Assembly: GCA_035362335.1 (NCBI GenBank)
Contig: DAOSDL010000011.1
Span: 1 to 64,000, forward strand
Length of the DNA: 64,000 nucleotides
Origin: JAOSJT01 sp035362335
GTDB lineage: Bacteria > Bacteroidota > Ignavibacteria > SZUA-365
Reading direction: 5' to 3'
The position numbers and the translations under genes are program-made. Of the stretch, positions 7,544-16,294 are shown piece by piece. The notes under the pieces were generated by a model. That model was not told the DNA's origin. It did not search any database and worked only from the letters and a program-made list of their open reading frames with translations. The stretch's first letter is position 1, and each line of letters begins with the position of its first letter.

Positions 7544-9769
7544 ATGTCGTTCTTGAGTCGGCTGAATCCCGAGCAAAAAGCCGCAGTGAAAACCATCGAG
7601 GGTCCGGTCATGATCGTGGCCGGTGCCGGTAGTGGCAAGACCCGCGTGCTTACTTACCGCATTGCCTATTTGCTGCAATGCGGCGTGCCGGCCACCAACA
7701 TTCTCGCGCTCACCTTTACCAACAAGGCCGCCCGCGAAATGCGCGAACGCATCGAGCAGGTGGTGCCGGGCGATGAAGCCCGCCGCCTCTGGATGGGCAC
7801 CTTTCACGCCACCTTCGCGCGTCTGCTGCGCCGAGACGCCGAGCGCCTCGGCTTTCACCGGAACTTCAGCATATACGATACCGAGGATTCGCAGGCCTTG
7901 GTGAAAACCATCATGGGCGACCTCGGCATCAACGCGCAACAGGTGGCACCGGCGGCGATTCGCCACGCCATCAGCAATGCGAAGAACCGCATGATCAGCC
8001 CAGAGGATTTTCACAATACCGCAAAAGAGTTGTTCGAGCGGCGCGTAGGTGAAGTGTTCATCGAGTATGCCAAGCGTCTGCGCTCGGCCAATGCGATGGA
8101 TTTCGACGATCTCATCCTGCACCCCATCGCCTTGTTCGACAAGCATCCCGACGTGCTCGAGCGTTATCAGTCGCTGTTCCGTTTCATTCTCATCGACGAG
8201 TATCAGGACACCAATCAGGCGCAGTTTCAGATCGTGCGCCGCCTCGCCGCCGCCCATCGCAACATTTGTGTCGTGGGTGACGACGCACAGAGTATTTACG
8301 GCTTCCGCGGCGCCGACATCCGCAACATTCTCGAGTTCGAGCGACAGTTCCACAACACGCAGGTGTTCCGTCTCGAGCAGAACTATCGCTCCACCAAGTC
8401 CATTCTCCAGGGCGCCGATTCGGTGATCAAGCACAACAGCAAGCAGATCGCAAAAACGCTGTGGACGGACAATGACGCGGGCGATCCCATCACCGTGCTC
8501 GAAACCGCCGATGAAGCCGAAGAGGCGATGAAGATCGTTATCGCCATGCAGGAGGAGGGCCGCAAGCGCAAGCTGCAGCTCAACGACTTCGCCGTGCTCT
8601 ACCGCACCAACGCCCAATCCCGCGCAGTGGAGGATGCATTCCGACGCAGCGGCATCCCCTACACTATCGTAGGTGGCGTGGAATTTTATCGACGCAAGGA
8701 AATCAAGGATTTGCTCGCGTATCTCCGTCTCGTGGTGAATCCCGACGACGATGAAGCTTTACTGCGCGTGATCAACGTTCCCACCCGCGGCATTGGCGAC
8801 ACGTCCATCGGACGCCTCCGCGCCTATGCGGCCGACGAAGGCGTGACGCTGTTCGAGGCATCCATCAATGCGGCGCTTGTGCCCGCGCTCACCAGTGCGG
8901 CGGTGAAGCGCATTCAGGAATTCGTGCGCCTCATTCAGAAATACGCCTCCCTGCGTCGCGAAATTTCGGCGGGCGAACTGCTCGGTTCGCTGGTGGATGA
9001 GTTGGGCATCATCCCCGCTCTCAAGCAGGAAGGAACAATGGAAGCCCGCGCGCGCATCGAGAACGTGCAGGAATTGCTGTCCGCCTTGTCCGAATTCGTC
9101 GGCGAGGATGGTTCGGCAACGCTGGAAAGTTTTCTCGAACAGGCCTCGCTGGTTGCCGACGTTGATTCGTACGATGGCGGTCGCAACGCCGTCACGCTCA
9201 TGACACTGCATGCCGCCAAGGGTCTGGAATTTCCGGTGGTGTTTCTCGTGGGAATGGAGGAAGGACTGTTTCCTTCGTCCATGGCCATCGAGCGCGACCA
9301 GGTGGAAGAGGAGCGCCGACTCTGTTATGTGGGCATGACGCGGGCGATGCAAAAGCTCTACATGACGCACGCACGCACGCGCGTGCGCTGGGGCGAGCGC
9401 AACGAGCAAATGCCCTCGCGTTTTCTCGATGAAATCGATCCTACGGTGGTGCTGCGCGAAAACTCACGTCGTCGCGCACCCGCGCAATCGCCGCGCGCCG
9501 AACGCAGCCCCTCGCCGCAAAGCGGTCAGCGCAGCACGAGGCAAGCGCGTCAGCACTCCGAATACAGCCAGGACGCCGCACCCGAGCACTACTCGCAACT
9601 GGACGTGGATCTGAGCCCCGGTCGCATCGTGTTGCACGCCACCTTCGGTCGCGGCAAAATCATCGGCCTCGAGGGACGCGGCGACAGTGCGAAGGCAATC
9701 GTGTTGTTCGATTCCGTCGGCCGCAAAACGCTGGTACTCAAATACGCCGGACTGAAGCCCGCACACTGA
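7544..9769 (+). CDS. pcrA: UvrD/PcrA-type 3'-5' DNA helicase
   Basis: This is an ATP-dependent superfamily 1A helicase acting in DNA repair and replication restart. In 741 residues it shows the Q-motif region LNPEQKAAV, Walker A AGAGSGKTRVLTYRIAYLL, motif II DEYQDTNQAQF, motif III VVGDDAQSIYGFRGAD, motif IV YRSTKSI, motif V VTLMTLHAAKGLEFPVVFLV and motif VI RRLCYVGMTRAMQKLY. The region after about residue 640 is a low-complexity linker ending in a Tudor-like domain (PGRIVLHATFGRGKIIGLEG), which in PcrA/UvrD contacts RNA polymerase. The ATG at 7544 is preceded by GAGGG about 9-10 nt upstream. PcrA and UvrD cannot be told apart with certainty from sequence alone. Confidence 0.95.
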   Translation: MSFLSRLNPEQKAAVKTIEGPVMIVAGAGSGKTRVLTYRIAYLLQCGVPATNILALTFTNKAAREMRERIEQVVPGDEARRLWMGTFHATFARLLRRDAERLGFHRNFSIYDTEDSQALVKTIMGDLGINAQQVAPAAIRHAISNAKNRMISPEDFHNTAKELFERRVGEVFIEYAKRLRSANAMDFDDLILHPIALFDKHPDVLERYQSLFRFILIDEYQDTNQAQFQIVRRLAAAHRNICVVGDDAQSIYGFRGADIRNILEFERQFHNTQVFRLEQNYRSTKSILQGADSVIKHNSKQIAKTLWTDNDAGDPITVLETADEAEEAMKIVIAMQEEGRKRKLQLNDFAVLYRTNAQSRAVEDAFRRSGIPYTIVGGVEFYRRKEIKDLLAYLRLVVNPDDDEALLRVINVPTRGIGDTSIGRLRAYAADEGVTLFEASINAALVPALTSAAVKRIQEFVRLIQKYASLRREISAGELLGSLVDELGIIPALKQEGTMEARARIENVQELLSALSEFVGEDGSATLESFLEQASLVADVDSYDGGRNAVTLMTLHAAKGLEFPVVFLVGMEEGLFPSSMAIERDQVEEERRLCYVGMTRAMQKLYMTHARTRVRWGERNEQMPSRFLDEIDPTVVLRENSRRRAPAQSPRAERSPSPQSGQRSTRQARQHSEYSQDAAPEHYSQLDVDLSPGRIVLHATFGRGKIIGLEGRGDSAKAIVLFDSVGRKTLVLKYAGLKPAH

Positions 9770-9924
9770 AGCACGAATCGCCACGGTCGGCGTACTTCCG
9801 ATATTTCCCTCGCACCTATAGAAGCATGCCTTCGGCGGGTGAGGGTAAAAAATTCGCCCCCTTCTTGCGCAAATGGTACGGATAGCGTACTCTGAAGATC
9901 GACTTCATCAAGGATGACACTCCC

Positions 9925-11937
9925 ATGCGTCGTGCCTCGCTGTGCATTTCCGTGATGGCCGCGGTAGTTCTGTGTTGGGCTGCTTCTCCGTTGTCCGTCA
10001 CAGCGCAACCACTGTCGGCCACCATTACCGACGTGGATTTTTCAGCATTGCCCCGCGTGCAGTTGCGCGTGTGCATCGAGCGGGATGGACAGATTGTTCG
10101 CGGTCTTGCGGCAGGTTCGATGACCCTGCTGGAAAATGGCGTTCCGCGTACTCTTTCTGTACGCTGTCCCAACGGGGCGGACTATAATTCGGTAGTGTTG
10201 GTGCTGGACAACAGCGGCTCGATTTTCGCGGCCTTGCCCAAGCTCATCGAGGCGGGCAAGCAGCTTGTGGACAGTCTGGGTCCCAACGACGAAGCGGCCA
10301 TTGTCACCTTCGGTCGTAGTATACAGCTCGCGCAGAGTTTCACCACGGATAAAGCTCTGCTGAAAAGCGTGCTCGACAACATGGTGGCTTCGGGTGGAAC
10401 CGCCTTGTTCGACGCCACCATGCTGGGTTTGCAGGAGCTGAATCGACGCTCCGGATTGCGTCATGCGGTGATCATCACCGATGGCGAGGACAACATGTCG
10501 TCCAGCACCGATGCGGATGTCATTCTGGAAGCGCTTCGTATCGATGCGCGGCTGCACACAATTGCGTTCGATATTGCCCCCGCCTATCGTGGTCTCATGG
10601 AAAGCATGGCCGTACGCTCGGGCGGTGCGCATTTCTTCGTCAGTCGCCCCAGCGATTTACCGGCGGTATACGCCACGATCGCGGCGATCATCACCGAGCC
10701 CTGCTGCATACTCGAGTATAAGACCACCGCATGCGCGGACACTCTTCGTTCACTGTTGCTCACCGTGTTCGACCGCGGTGATACCGCACGCACTTCTGCG
10801 CAGGTCACAAGTCCCGCACGTCCCGATCGAGCCACACTATCCCTTACAGTGCCCGATGAGATCCTCCCGAATGCCACCGAGTACGGAGCTATTCATTGGA
10901 TCCCTGCACCCAATCCGGATTTATTGCTGTCCGTTTCTTTTGACATCTCCTACGATGAGAAATTAGTGGACATCCCTCTCGTGCCCTTCACGCTCGGAAC
11001 CTTAACGCAGAATCAACTGGTAGACATGCAGCGCATCGCACCCGGACGCACGCGCATCATCTTGGACCGTATTCGTCCCGCGATGCTCACCACACAATTG
11101 GTAGGTTTTCCGATCAAGGCACTTGTTGCGGACACCAGTCGCAAAGTAGCTTTCAGTATCGTAGAGACCGTCATCGCTGGATGTATCACGCACTTCAGAT
11201 TGGTATCGGATACCACCGTCATTTGCCAGTGTTTCCGACCGCTTGCGATCTCCATGGACAGCTTACTCATCGTGAACGGAGAAGAGGACATCACCATCCC
11301 GATTATCATCAGCGATGTCGAGCCAGGGTTGCTGATGCAGCTCGACGCGGACATTGCGCTTCCGGATGGAGTGGAGTTACGCGAAATACGCAACGGGACA
11401 CTGCTCCCCTCATCGGTGTTGCAGTGGGAGCACGAAGCTGGCACGGTTCGATTTCGCGCGCGCTCCGCTCTGCCCAGCGACACGACGGGTACACTCGCTA
11501 CCTTGCATTTGCGCACTGCCGCATCGCGCAAGCCGGTAGTACACAAATTCGCGGTGACTTACACCGAGTTGTGGCAGCGCTGCTGTCCCGAAGATGGCAC
11601 ATTGCCGGAGCTGACATTGATTCAGGACGGATCCTGCGAATTTCTGCTCCGTCGTGTCTCCTCCGCCATACAGGCCAGCGCCGCACCCAATCCGGTGAAC
11701 GGCGGCGTGGGCACCGTGTTGCTGCGCGTTCCCGAGGGTCAGGCTGTCGAGTACGCCCAGGTGTTCATCCTCGATATGCACGGACGCCGCGTCCTTGACA
11801 TCCATCACGGCCCCTTGCCCGCCGGCGAGACCCGCATCACCTTCGACGCCACCCATCTCCCCGCCGGCCGCTACACCATCGCCACCCACACCCCCGGCGC
11901 CACACCCCACATCCAGCCCTTATTGCTCCTCCGCTAA
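9925..11937 (+). CDS. Secreted VWA-domain surface protein with T9SS sorting domain
   Basis: This 670-residue protein has a Sec signal peptide (MRRASLCISVMAAVVLCWAA, cleavage probably after VTAQ). A von Willebrand A domain at ~60-260 carries the MIDAS motif DNSGS (~92-96) and ITDGEDN. Two beta-sandwich regions follow (~300-400 and ~440-540), in which phrases such as LLMQLDADIALPDGVEL and TGTLATLHLRTA resemble cohesin-like domains. The last ~80 residues, from SAAPNPVNGG through ILDMHGRRVLDI to PAGRYTIATHTP, form a type IX sorting domain. The protein is therefore expected to cross the outer membrane and be surface-attached or released, with adhesion or metal-ion-dependent binding as the likely role. 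The start is supported by AAGGATGAC upstream. It appears to be transcribed alone. Confidence 0.88.
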   Translation: MRRASLCISVMAAVVLCWAASPLSVTAQPLSATITDVDFSALPRVQLRVCIERDGQIVRGLAAGSMTLLENGVPRTLSVRCPNGADYNSVVLVLDNSGSIFAALPKLIEAGKQLVDSLGPNDEAAIVTFGRSIQLAQSFTTDKALLKSVLDNMVASGGTALFDATMLGLQELNRRSGLRHAVIITDGEDNMSSSTDADVILEALRIDARLHTIAFDIAPAYRGLMESMAVRSGGAHFFVSRPSDLPAVYATIAAIITEPCCILEYKTTACADTLRSLLLTVFDRGDTARTSAQVTSPARPDRATLSLTVPDEILPNATEYGAIHWIPAPNPDLLLSVSFDISYDEKLVDIPLVPFTLGTLTQNQLVDMQRIAPGRTRIILDRIRPAMLTTQLVGFPIKALVADTSRKVAFSIVETVIAGCITHFRLVSDTTVICQCFRPLAISMDSLLIVNGEEDITIPIIISDVEPGLLMQLDADIALPDGVELREIRNGTLLPSSVLQWEHEAGTVRFRARSALPSDTTGTLATLHLRTAASRKPVVHKFAVTYTELWQRCCPEDGTLPELTLIQDGSCEFLLRRVSSAIQASAAPNPVNGGVGTVLLRVPEGQAVEYAQVFILDMHGRRVLDIHHGPLPAGETRITFDATHLPAGRYTIATHTPGATPHIQPLLLLR

Positions 11938-11984
11938 GCATCCTCCGCAAACCCGATCCCCCAGTACGGGTGGACCTACGTGTC

Positions 11985-12170
11985 CGCCCTCCTAGCCATT
12001 TTCCCCAAATCCCCTCTTATCCGCCCTCCTAGCCATTTTCTCCGAATCGCCTCTTATCCGCCCCCATCGCCATTTTCCCCGAATCGATTTGCCCCCGCCC
12101 TCATCGCCATATCCCCCAAATCCCCCCGCCCCCGCCCTCATCGCCATCCGTCCCGAATCGCATCGCCATC
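11985..12170. repeat. Degenerate ~36-bp C-rich tandem repeats
   Basis: About five imperfect units share the pattern CGCCCTC(C/A)T(A/C)GCCATTTTCCCC(A/G)AATC. Copies differ by substitutions and small indels, so this looks older than the adjoining 18-bp array. No coding potential is apparent. Confidence 0.7.
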
Positions 12171-12184
12171 TGGGGCAAACTCGT

Positions 12185-12612
12185 CAGTGCGAACGGACTC
12201 GGCAGTGCGAACGGACTCGGCAGTGCGAACGGACTCGTCAGTGCGAACGGACTCGTCAGTGCGAACGGACTCGTCAGTGCGAACGGACTCGGCAGTGCGA
12301 ACGGACTCGGCAGTGCGAACGGGCTCGGCAGTGCGGGCGGACTCGGCAGTGCGGGCGGACTCGNNNNNNNNNNNNNNNNNNNNNNNNNNNNNNNNNNNNN
12401 NNNNNNNNNNNNNNNNNNNNNNNNNNNNNNNNNNNNNNNNNNNNNNNNNNNNNNNNNNNNNNNCTCGGCAGTGCGGGCGGACTCGGCAGTGCGGGCGGAC
12501 TCGGCAGTGCGGGCGGACTCGGCAGTGCGGACGGACTCGGCAGTGCGGGCGGACTCGGCAGTGCGGACGGACTCGGCAGTGCGGACGGACTCGGCAGTGC
12601 GGACGGACTCGT
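12185..12612. repeat. 18-bp minisatellite array interrupted by the assembly gap
   Basis: The unit is CAGTGCGAACGGACTCGG with variants (CGGGCGG, CGGACGG, final G or T). Nine full units and a 17-base tenth precede the gap and eight full units follow it. Left units are mostly the GCGAAC type and right units GCGGGC or GCGGAC, so sequence types are clustered as expected from local duplication. True copy number is unknown. Confidence 0.93.
12364..12463. other. Assembly gap (100 N)
   Basis: Exactly 100 N bases, the conventional placeholder for a scaffold gap of unknown length, lie inside the 18-bp repeat array. The assembler evidently could not span the repeat. Confidence 0.97.
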
Positions 12613-12652
12613 AAGGCGAACACGTAGGGCGAACACATAGGTTCGCCCTTAC
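12611..12652. repeat. Hairpin-forming short interspersed repeat
   Basis: AGGGCGAAC (12626-12634) and GTTCGCCCT (12641-12649) form a perfect 9-bp stem with a 6-nt loop. A second upstream copy GTAAGGCGAAC (12611-12621) can pair with the same right arm. The layout resembles dispersed GTAAGGGCGAAC-type palindromic repeats known from many bacterial genomes. No T-run follows, so it is not a standard terminator. Confidence 0.65.
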
Positions 12653-12726
12653 GCGTACGGGGTTGCTGGGAGTGAACGGTGTTACGCGATTGCCCTCTAT
12701 GCACTGATGTGCTACATTACATCGGC

Positions 12727-14520
12727 ATGAGCGCATTCGACCACATCAAAGCGCGCGCGGGAGATCTGTTTCGGCGCCTGTATTTTTCCCAGCGTACACC
12801 GCGTGAAGAGCGTACGGGACGCTTCACACGCAACGAAACCGCGTTGATTCTCATTGCCGCGCTTATCGGTGCGGCCACGGGCGGCGTGATTCAACTTTTC
12901 AATCACGCAGTGGAATTCGCCGGCGATAGCTTCCTCGAACTTTTCGCGCTCTCCCAGCGCAACGAGTACTGGCAGTATTTGCTGATCCCTCTTATCCCCG
13001 CACTGGGTGGACTCCTCGTCGGATTGTTCCAAACCTATGTGATCAAGCAGCACGCAGGCCATGGCGTGCCGGAAGTGATTCTTGCTTCGCGCTTCGCGCG
13101 GGGACGCATACACCGGCGCGCGCTCTTTCACAAGCTGGTCACCGGCGCGCTCTCCATCGGCTCGGGCGGCGGTGGCGGACGCGAGGGCCCGATTATCCAT
13201 GTGGGCGCAGCGGTGGGTATGAGCATTGCCCAGGCCCTGCGTCTCACGCACGATCAGAGCCGTACGCTCATCGCTTGCGGCGCCGCTGCCGGCATCAGCG
13301 GTATTTTCAACGCGCCCATGGGCGGCGTGATGTTCGTACTCGAGGTCATTCTCGGAGACTTTCGTCTGAAAACCTTCACGCCGGTGGTGGTCTCGGCCGT
13401 CACGGCCACTGCCATTACCCGCAACGCTTACGGCAGCTTCACACTGATCAGCGCACCATCGGATTTCGGCATCGCGCTGCCGGAGTATCTGCTCTTCGCT
13501 CTACTGGGCGTAATCATCGGCCTGGCCGCCGCTTACTTCACACGCGTGATGGTGTTCGTCGAATCCCATAAGTGGCGTTTACAGCGCTTCCCTCGCGCGA
13601 TACGTCCGATGATCGGCGGTCTCACGGCCGGCGTGTTCATTCTCTTCCTTCCGGAATTGATGGAGCAAACGTATCGTCCGGTGAATCAGGCCCTGCACGC
13701 ATCTTTGCCTATCTGGCTCATGCTGCTTGTGGCCTTGCTCAAACCCTGGCACACCGCAGTCACCACGGCTTCGGGCGGCACGGGAGGTGTGTTCGCACCC
13801 GCACTGAAAAGCGGTGCCATGATCGGTGGCAGTTTCGGTCTCATGGCCACCGCCGCCTTTCCCGCACTGGTGTTCACTCCCACGGCCTATGCGCTATCCG
13901 GTATGGGTGCGATTCTGGCGGGAACCATGCACGCTCCGCTCACGGGAATCATGATTCTTGTGGAAATGTCCAACGACTACACGATCATTCTCCCGGCCAT
14001 GCTCACAGCCATCATCGCCACGGTGATTTCGCAACGATTGTTCCGCGATTCGATTTACACCTGGTCCATTCGCGCCGACGACCGGCAGATCGGCTCCTTC
14101 GCCTATATTCCCCTGCTCAGCGCGATCACCATCGAGCAAATCGTCGAGCGGGGACCGGCCCATGTACAGCCGCGCACAAACATTCGCGACATTATCCTGC
14201 TGTTCGAGAATACCCGCCACGAGGCGGTATTGGTACTCGACGAGGAGCAACGCTATCTCGGATTGATCGAATTCGAGGACGTGCGCAGCTTTATCGCGCA
14301 ACAGGATATGCTGGAAGGATTGGTGGCCGCGGATGTGATGGTGACGTCCATCAAACCCGTGTACGAGGATACCACGCTCGATGTGGTGCTGAAAATGTTC
14401 GACGATTATGGATGGACAGTGCTCCCTGTACTGGCACCCGACGACAGCCGCGCCATCGGACTTGTCTCCGTGGGCGATGCGCACACCTACTACCGACGCT
14501 CGGTGACCCGCGAAGGGTGA
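12727..14520 (+). CDS. ClC-family chloride channel/transporter with CBS domains
   Basis: This 597-residue protein moves chloride or a similar anion across the inner membrane. The ClC membrane domain (residues ~35-440) shows the family signatures GHGVPEVI (~115-122), GSGGGGGREGPIIHVGA (~153-169, containing the glutamate that acts as gate or proton relay) and GGVFAPALKSGA (~355-366). Two CBS domains follow (~455-590), as in ligand-regulated ClC proteins. The first motif has His where the E. coli exchanger has the pore serine (GSGIP); this occurs in a subgroup of CBS-bearing bacterial ClCs as far as I recall. The ATG at 12727 is chosen to match the family N-terminus; the frame is open 16 codons further upstream. 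It is convergent with rpiB, 18 nt away. Confidence 0.94.
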   Translation: MSAFDHIKARAGDLFRRLYFSQRTPREERTGRFTRNETALILIAALIGAATGGVIQLFNHAVEFAGDSFLELFALSQRNEYWQYLLIPLIPALGGLLVGLFQTYVIKQHAGHGVPEVILASRFARGRIHRRALFHKLVTGALSIGSGGGGGREGPIIHVGAAVGMSIAQALRLTHDQSRTLIACGAAAGISGIFNAPMGGVMFVLEVILGDFRLKTFTPVVVSAVTATAITRNAYGSFTLISAPSDFGIALPEYLLFALLGVIIGLAAAYFTRVMVFVESHKWRLQRFPRAIRPMIGGLTAGVFILFLPELMEQTYRPVNQALHASLPIWLMLLVALLKPWHTAVTTASGGTGGVFAPALKSGAMIGGSFGLMATAAFPALVFTPTAYALSGMGAILAGTMHAPLTGIMILVEMSNDYTIILPAMLTAIIATVISQRLFRDSIYTWSIRADDRQIGSFAYIPLLSAITIEQIVERGPAHVQPRTNIRDIILLFENTRHEAVLVLDEEQRYLGLIEFEDVRSFIAQQDMLEGLVAADVMVTSIKPVYEDTTLDVVLKMFDDYGWTVLPVLAPDDSRAIGLVSVGDAHTYYRRSVTREG

Positions 14521-14538
14521 TCGCGGGCTGCGGTCAAC

Positions 14539-14967
14539 TCACTCCAATTCGATTTTTCCAATGCGGCACACGTGGCGACCTCCTTCGAACGGGGTGTCCA
14601 ACCACAGCCGTATCATTTCCTCTGCCACGTCCCACGTTATCAGACGTTGACCCAGCGCCAGCACGTTGGCATCGTTGTGCAGACGCGACATGCGCGCCGC
14701 CTCGGGCACCTGACAGGCGGCTGCGCGAATGCCCTTGTGGCGATTGGCGGCGATACTGATGCCAATGCCTGTGCCGCAGACGAAGATGCCGCGTTCGCAT
14801 TCACCTCGTAGAATCGCTTCGGCGGCGGCATGCGCGAAATCCGGATAATCCACGCTGTCGTTCGAATGCGTACCGAAATCCTTCCAGGAAAGACCGAGCG
14901 CATCAAGCAGAAGCTTGATGCGCTCTTTGTAGTCAAATCCACCGTGATCGGAGGCGAGGGCAATCAT
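14539..14967 (-). CDS. rpiB: Ribose-5-phosphate isomerase B
   Basis: It interconverts ribose 5-phosphate and ribulose 5-phosphate in the pentose phosphate pathway. The 142 residues are typical for RpiB/LacA. The N-terminus MIALASDHGGFDYKERI contains the phosphate- and substrate-binding Asp-His pair. The active-site loop ERGIFVCGTGIGISIAANR (~58-76) contains the catalytic cysteine, followed by KGIRAAAC and SRLHNDANVLALGQRLI. The frame runs 17 codons further upstream, but the ATG at 14967 gives the standard start. It is the last gene of a minus-strand cluster, 14 nt after the TPR gene, so it is probably co-transcribed with it. Confidence 0.96.
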   Translation of the reverse strand: MIALASDHGGFDYKERIKLLLDALGLSWKDFGTHSNDSVDYPDFAHAAAEAILRGECERGIFVCGTGIGISIAANRHKGIRAAACQVPEAARMSRLHNDANVLALGQRLITWDVAEEMIRLWLDTPFEGGRHVCRIGKIELE

Positions 14968-14981
14968 GCCGAGGCTCCGCG

Positions 14982-16265
14982 TCAGGGCGTGACGCTGCGG
15001 CCAATCCAGCCGTAGCAATCCTTGTTGATCGAGTAGCTCGAGCCCTTGGGAATCTTGTTCACGAACAGATCCTCCGCGGTGGGCGTCAGCGAACTCAGAG
15101 CTCCGGAACGGCTGCGGGCTTGCTCGGTGAACTGCGGATCGCGCGCTGCGCGCGAATACTCGGTTTGCGCGAGCAGATACACCATTTTATCGATCACCTT
15201 CATCTTGTCCCATCCGCCTCGCGTGCGTTCGACGCAGCGCTGCACAGCGGCCTCGTAGGCTTGAGCAATCACCATGCGCGGAGCACCCCAGTTCGGATCG
15301 AGATCCGAGGCCTTCTCGGCGTACGTGCGGGCCTCGGCAAGCTGACCTTCCTGCATTACTGCACGGGCGAGATTCATCCACGCTTCCTTGGACTGCGGGT
15401 CGAGATCCGTCACCTTCTTGTAGGTCTTGGCGGCCTTCTCGTACTTGTTGGTGTAGAGATATGCCGCGCCCAGTCGCTCGAGATAATTGCGCACACTACC
15501 GTCGAGAGCAACGAGCTTTTCGAAATACACCGCCGCGCTGTCGTAGTCCTGCACCATCTCGTAGAAACCGTTGGCAAGCTCATACAGCTTCTGGCGATTG
15601 CCGGAGTCCGCGTAATAGGCATCGCGTAGAATGCCAACGAACTCGTCTGGATCGGTGATCAGGTTTTTCAACAAGGCCTGCGCCGTGGTGTTGTTCGGAT
15701 CACGGAGGATGATGGCCTGCAACACCGCTACGGCCTTCATCTTGAATTCGGGAATCTTCGAGTAAAGAATGCCAAGACGCTCGAGGTAGTACAAGTCGGC
15801 GTTGGCGTAATCGCCCTTGATCGCGGCCTCGTACGCATCGATCCCCTCCTTCTCCTTACCGCTGAACTGTCGCTCGTACTGATAACCCTTCAGCAGATTG
15901 AATTCTCCGGCGCGATCAGGGAAGGTGGCTATGCCCTGATCGTAGATGTAGATAATCGTGTCGCCGTAGGCCTGCTTGAGTTCAGGACTATCCGAACGAG
16001 TGGCCAACGTATCGTACAGTTCGGCAAGTTTGGTGTGCAAGGTTTTGAAGCGGGCCTGATCCAGGCGCATCACTTCCCAACCATTGATCTTGGCAGTGTT
16101 GTAATCACCGGTCTTGAAATTTTCGAGAAACAGACTCCAGTTTCGCCTCAACAATCTCTCCGTCTCATCATTCCCACCATTCTGCTGCGCAAACAGCGGC
16201 GCTGCCTGCGACAACAGCACGAGCAAGAATGTGAGCATTGCGAAACCCGACATGAACCGACGCAT
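14982..16265 (-). CDS. Secreted/periplasmic TPR-repeat protein
   Basis: This 427-residue protein starts with a Sec signal peptide (MRRFMSGFAMLTFLLVLLSQ, cleaved near LFAQ). Several tetratricopeptide repeats follow, best seen between residues ~125 and 360: AKINGWEVMRLD, ADLYYLERLGILYSKIPEF, YLERLGAAYLYTNKYEKAAK and KEAWMNLARAVMQEGQLAEA. It should be a periplasmic or outer-membrane scaffold for protein contacts. The start at 16265 is supported by GGAGG 7 nt upstream. It lies 29 nt after the PorV/FadL-like barrel gene, hinting that the two proteins act together at the envelope; in T9SS and gliding systems TPR proteins often accompany barrels. The C-terminus (SSYSINKDCYGWIGRSVTP) has no recognised domain. 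Confidence 0.88.
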   Translation of the reverse strand: MRRFMSGFAMLTFLLVLLSQAAPLFAQQNGGNDETERLLRRNWSLFLENFKTGDYNTAKINGWEVMRLDQARFKTLHTKLAELYDTLATRSDSPELKQAYGDTIIYIYDQGIATFPDRAGEFNLLKGYQYERQFSGKEKEGIDAYEAAIKGDYANADLYYLERLGILYSKIPEFKMKAVAVLQAIILRDPNNTTAQALLKNLITDPDEFVGILRDAYYADSGNRQKLYELANGFYEMVQDYDSAAVYFEKLVALDGSVRNYLERLGAAYLYTNKYEKAAKTYKKVTDLDPQSKEAWMNLARAVMQEGQLAEARTYAEKASDLDPNWGAPRMVIAQAYEAAVQRCVERTRGGWDKMKVIDKMVYLLAQTEYSRAARDPQFTEQARSRSGALSSLTPTAEDLFVNKIPKGSSYSINKDCYGWIGRSVTP

Positions 16266-16294
16266 GATATCCTCCAGATACATTGTCGCGACAC

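Larger units (their letters stand above)
11938..12726. other. Repeat-rich intergenic region with assembly gap
   Basis: There is no credible gene. From left to right it holds a short spacer, about five degenerate ~36-bp C-rich repeats, an 18-bp minisatellite split by 100 N, a hairpin repeat and the leader of the ClC gene. ORFs in several frames on both strands exist only because 18 is a multiple of three and the unit lacks stops. Confidence 0.85.

Noticed and set aside
11980..12640. Long repetitive ORFs through the 18-bp array in several frames and both strands
   Set aside because: They exist only because the repeat unit is a multiple of three without stops, and they include the N gap.
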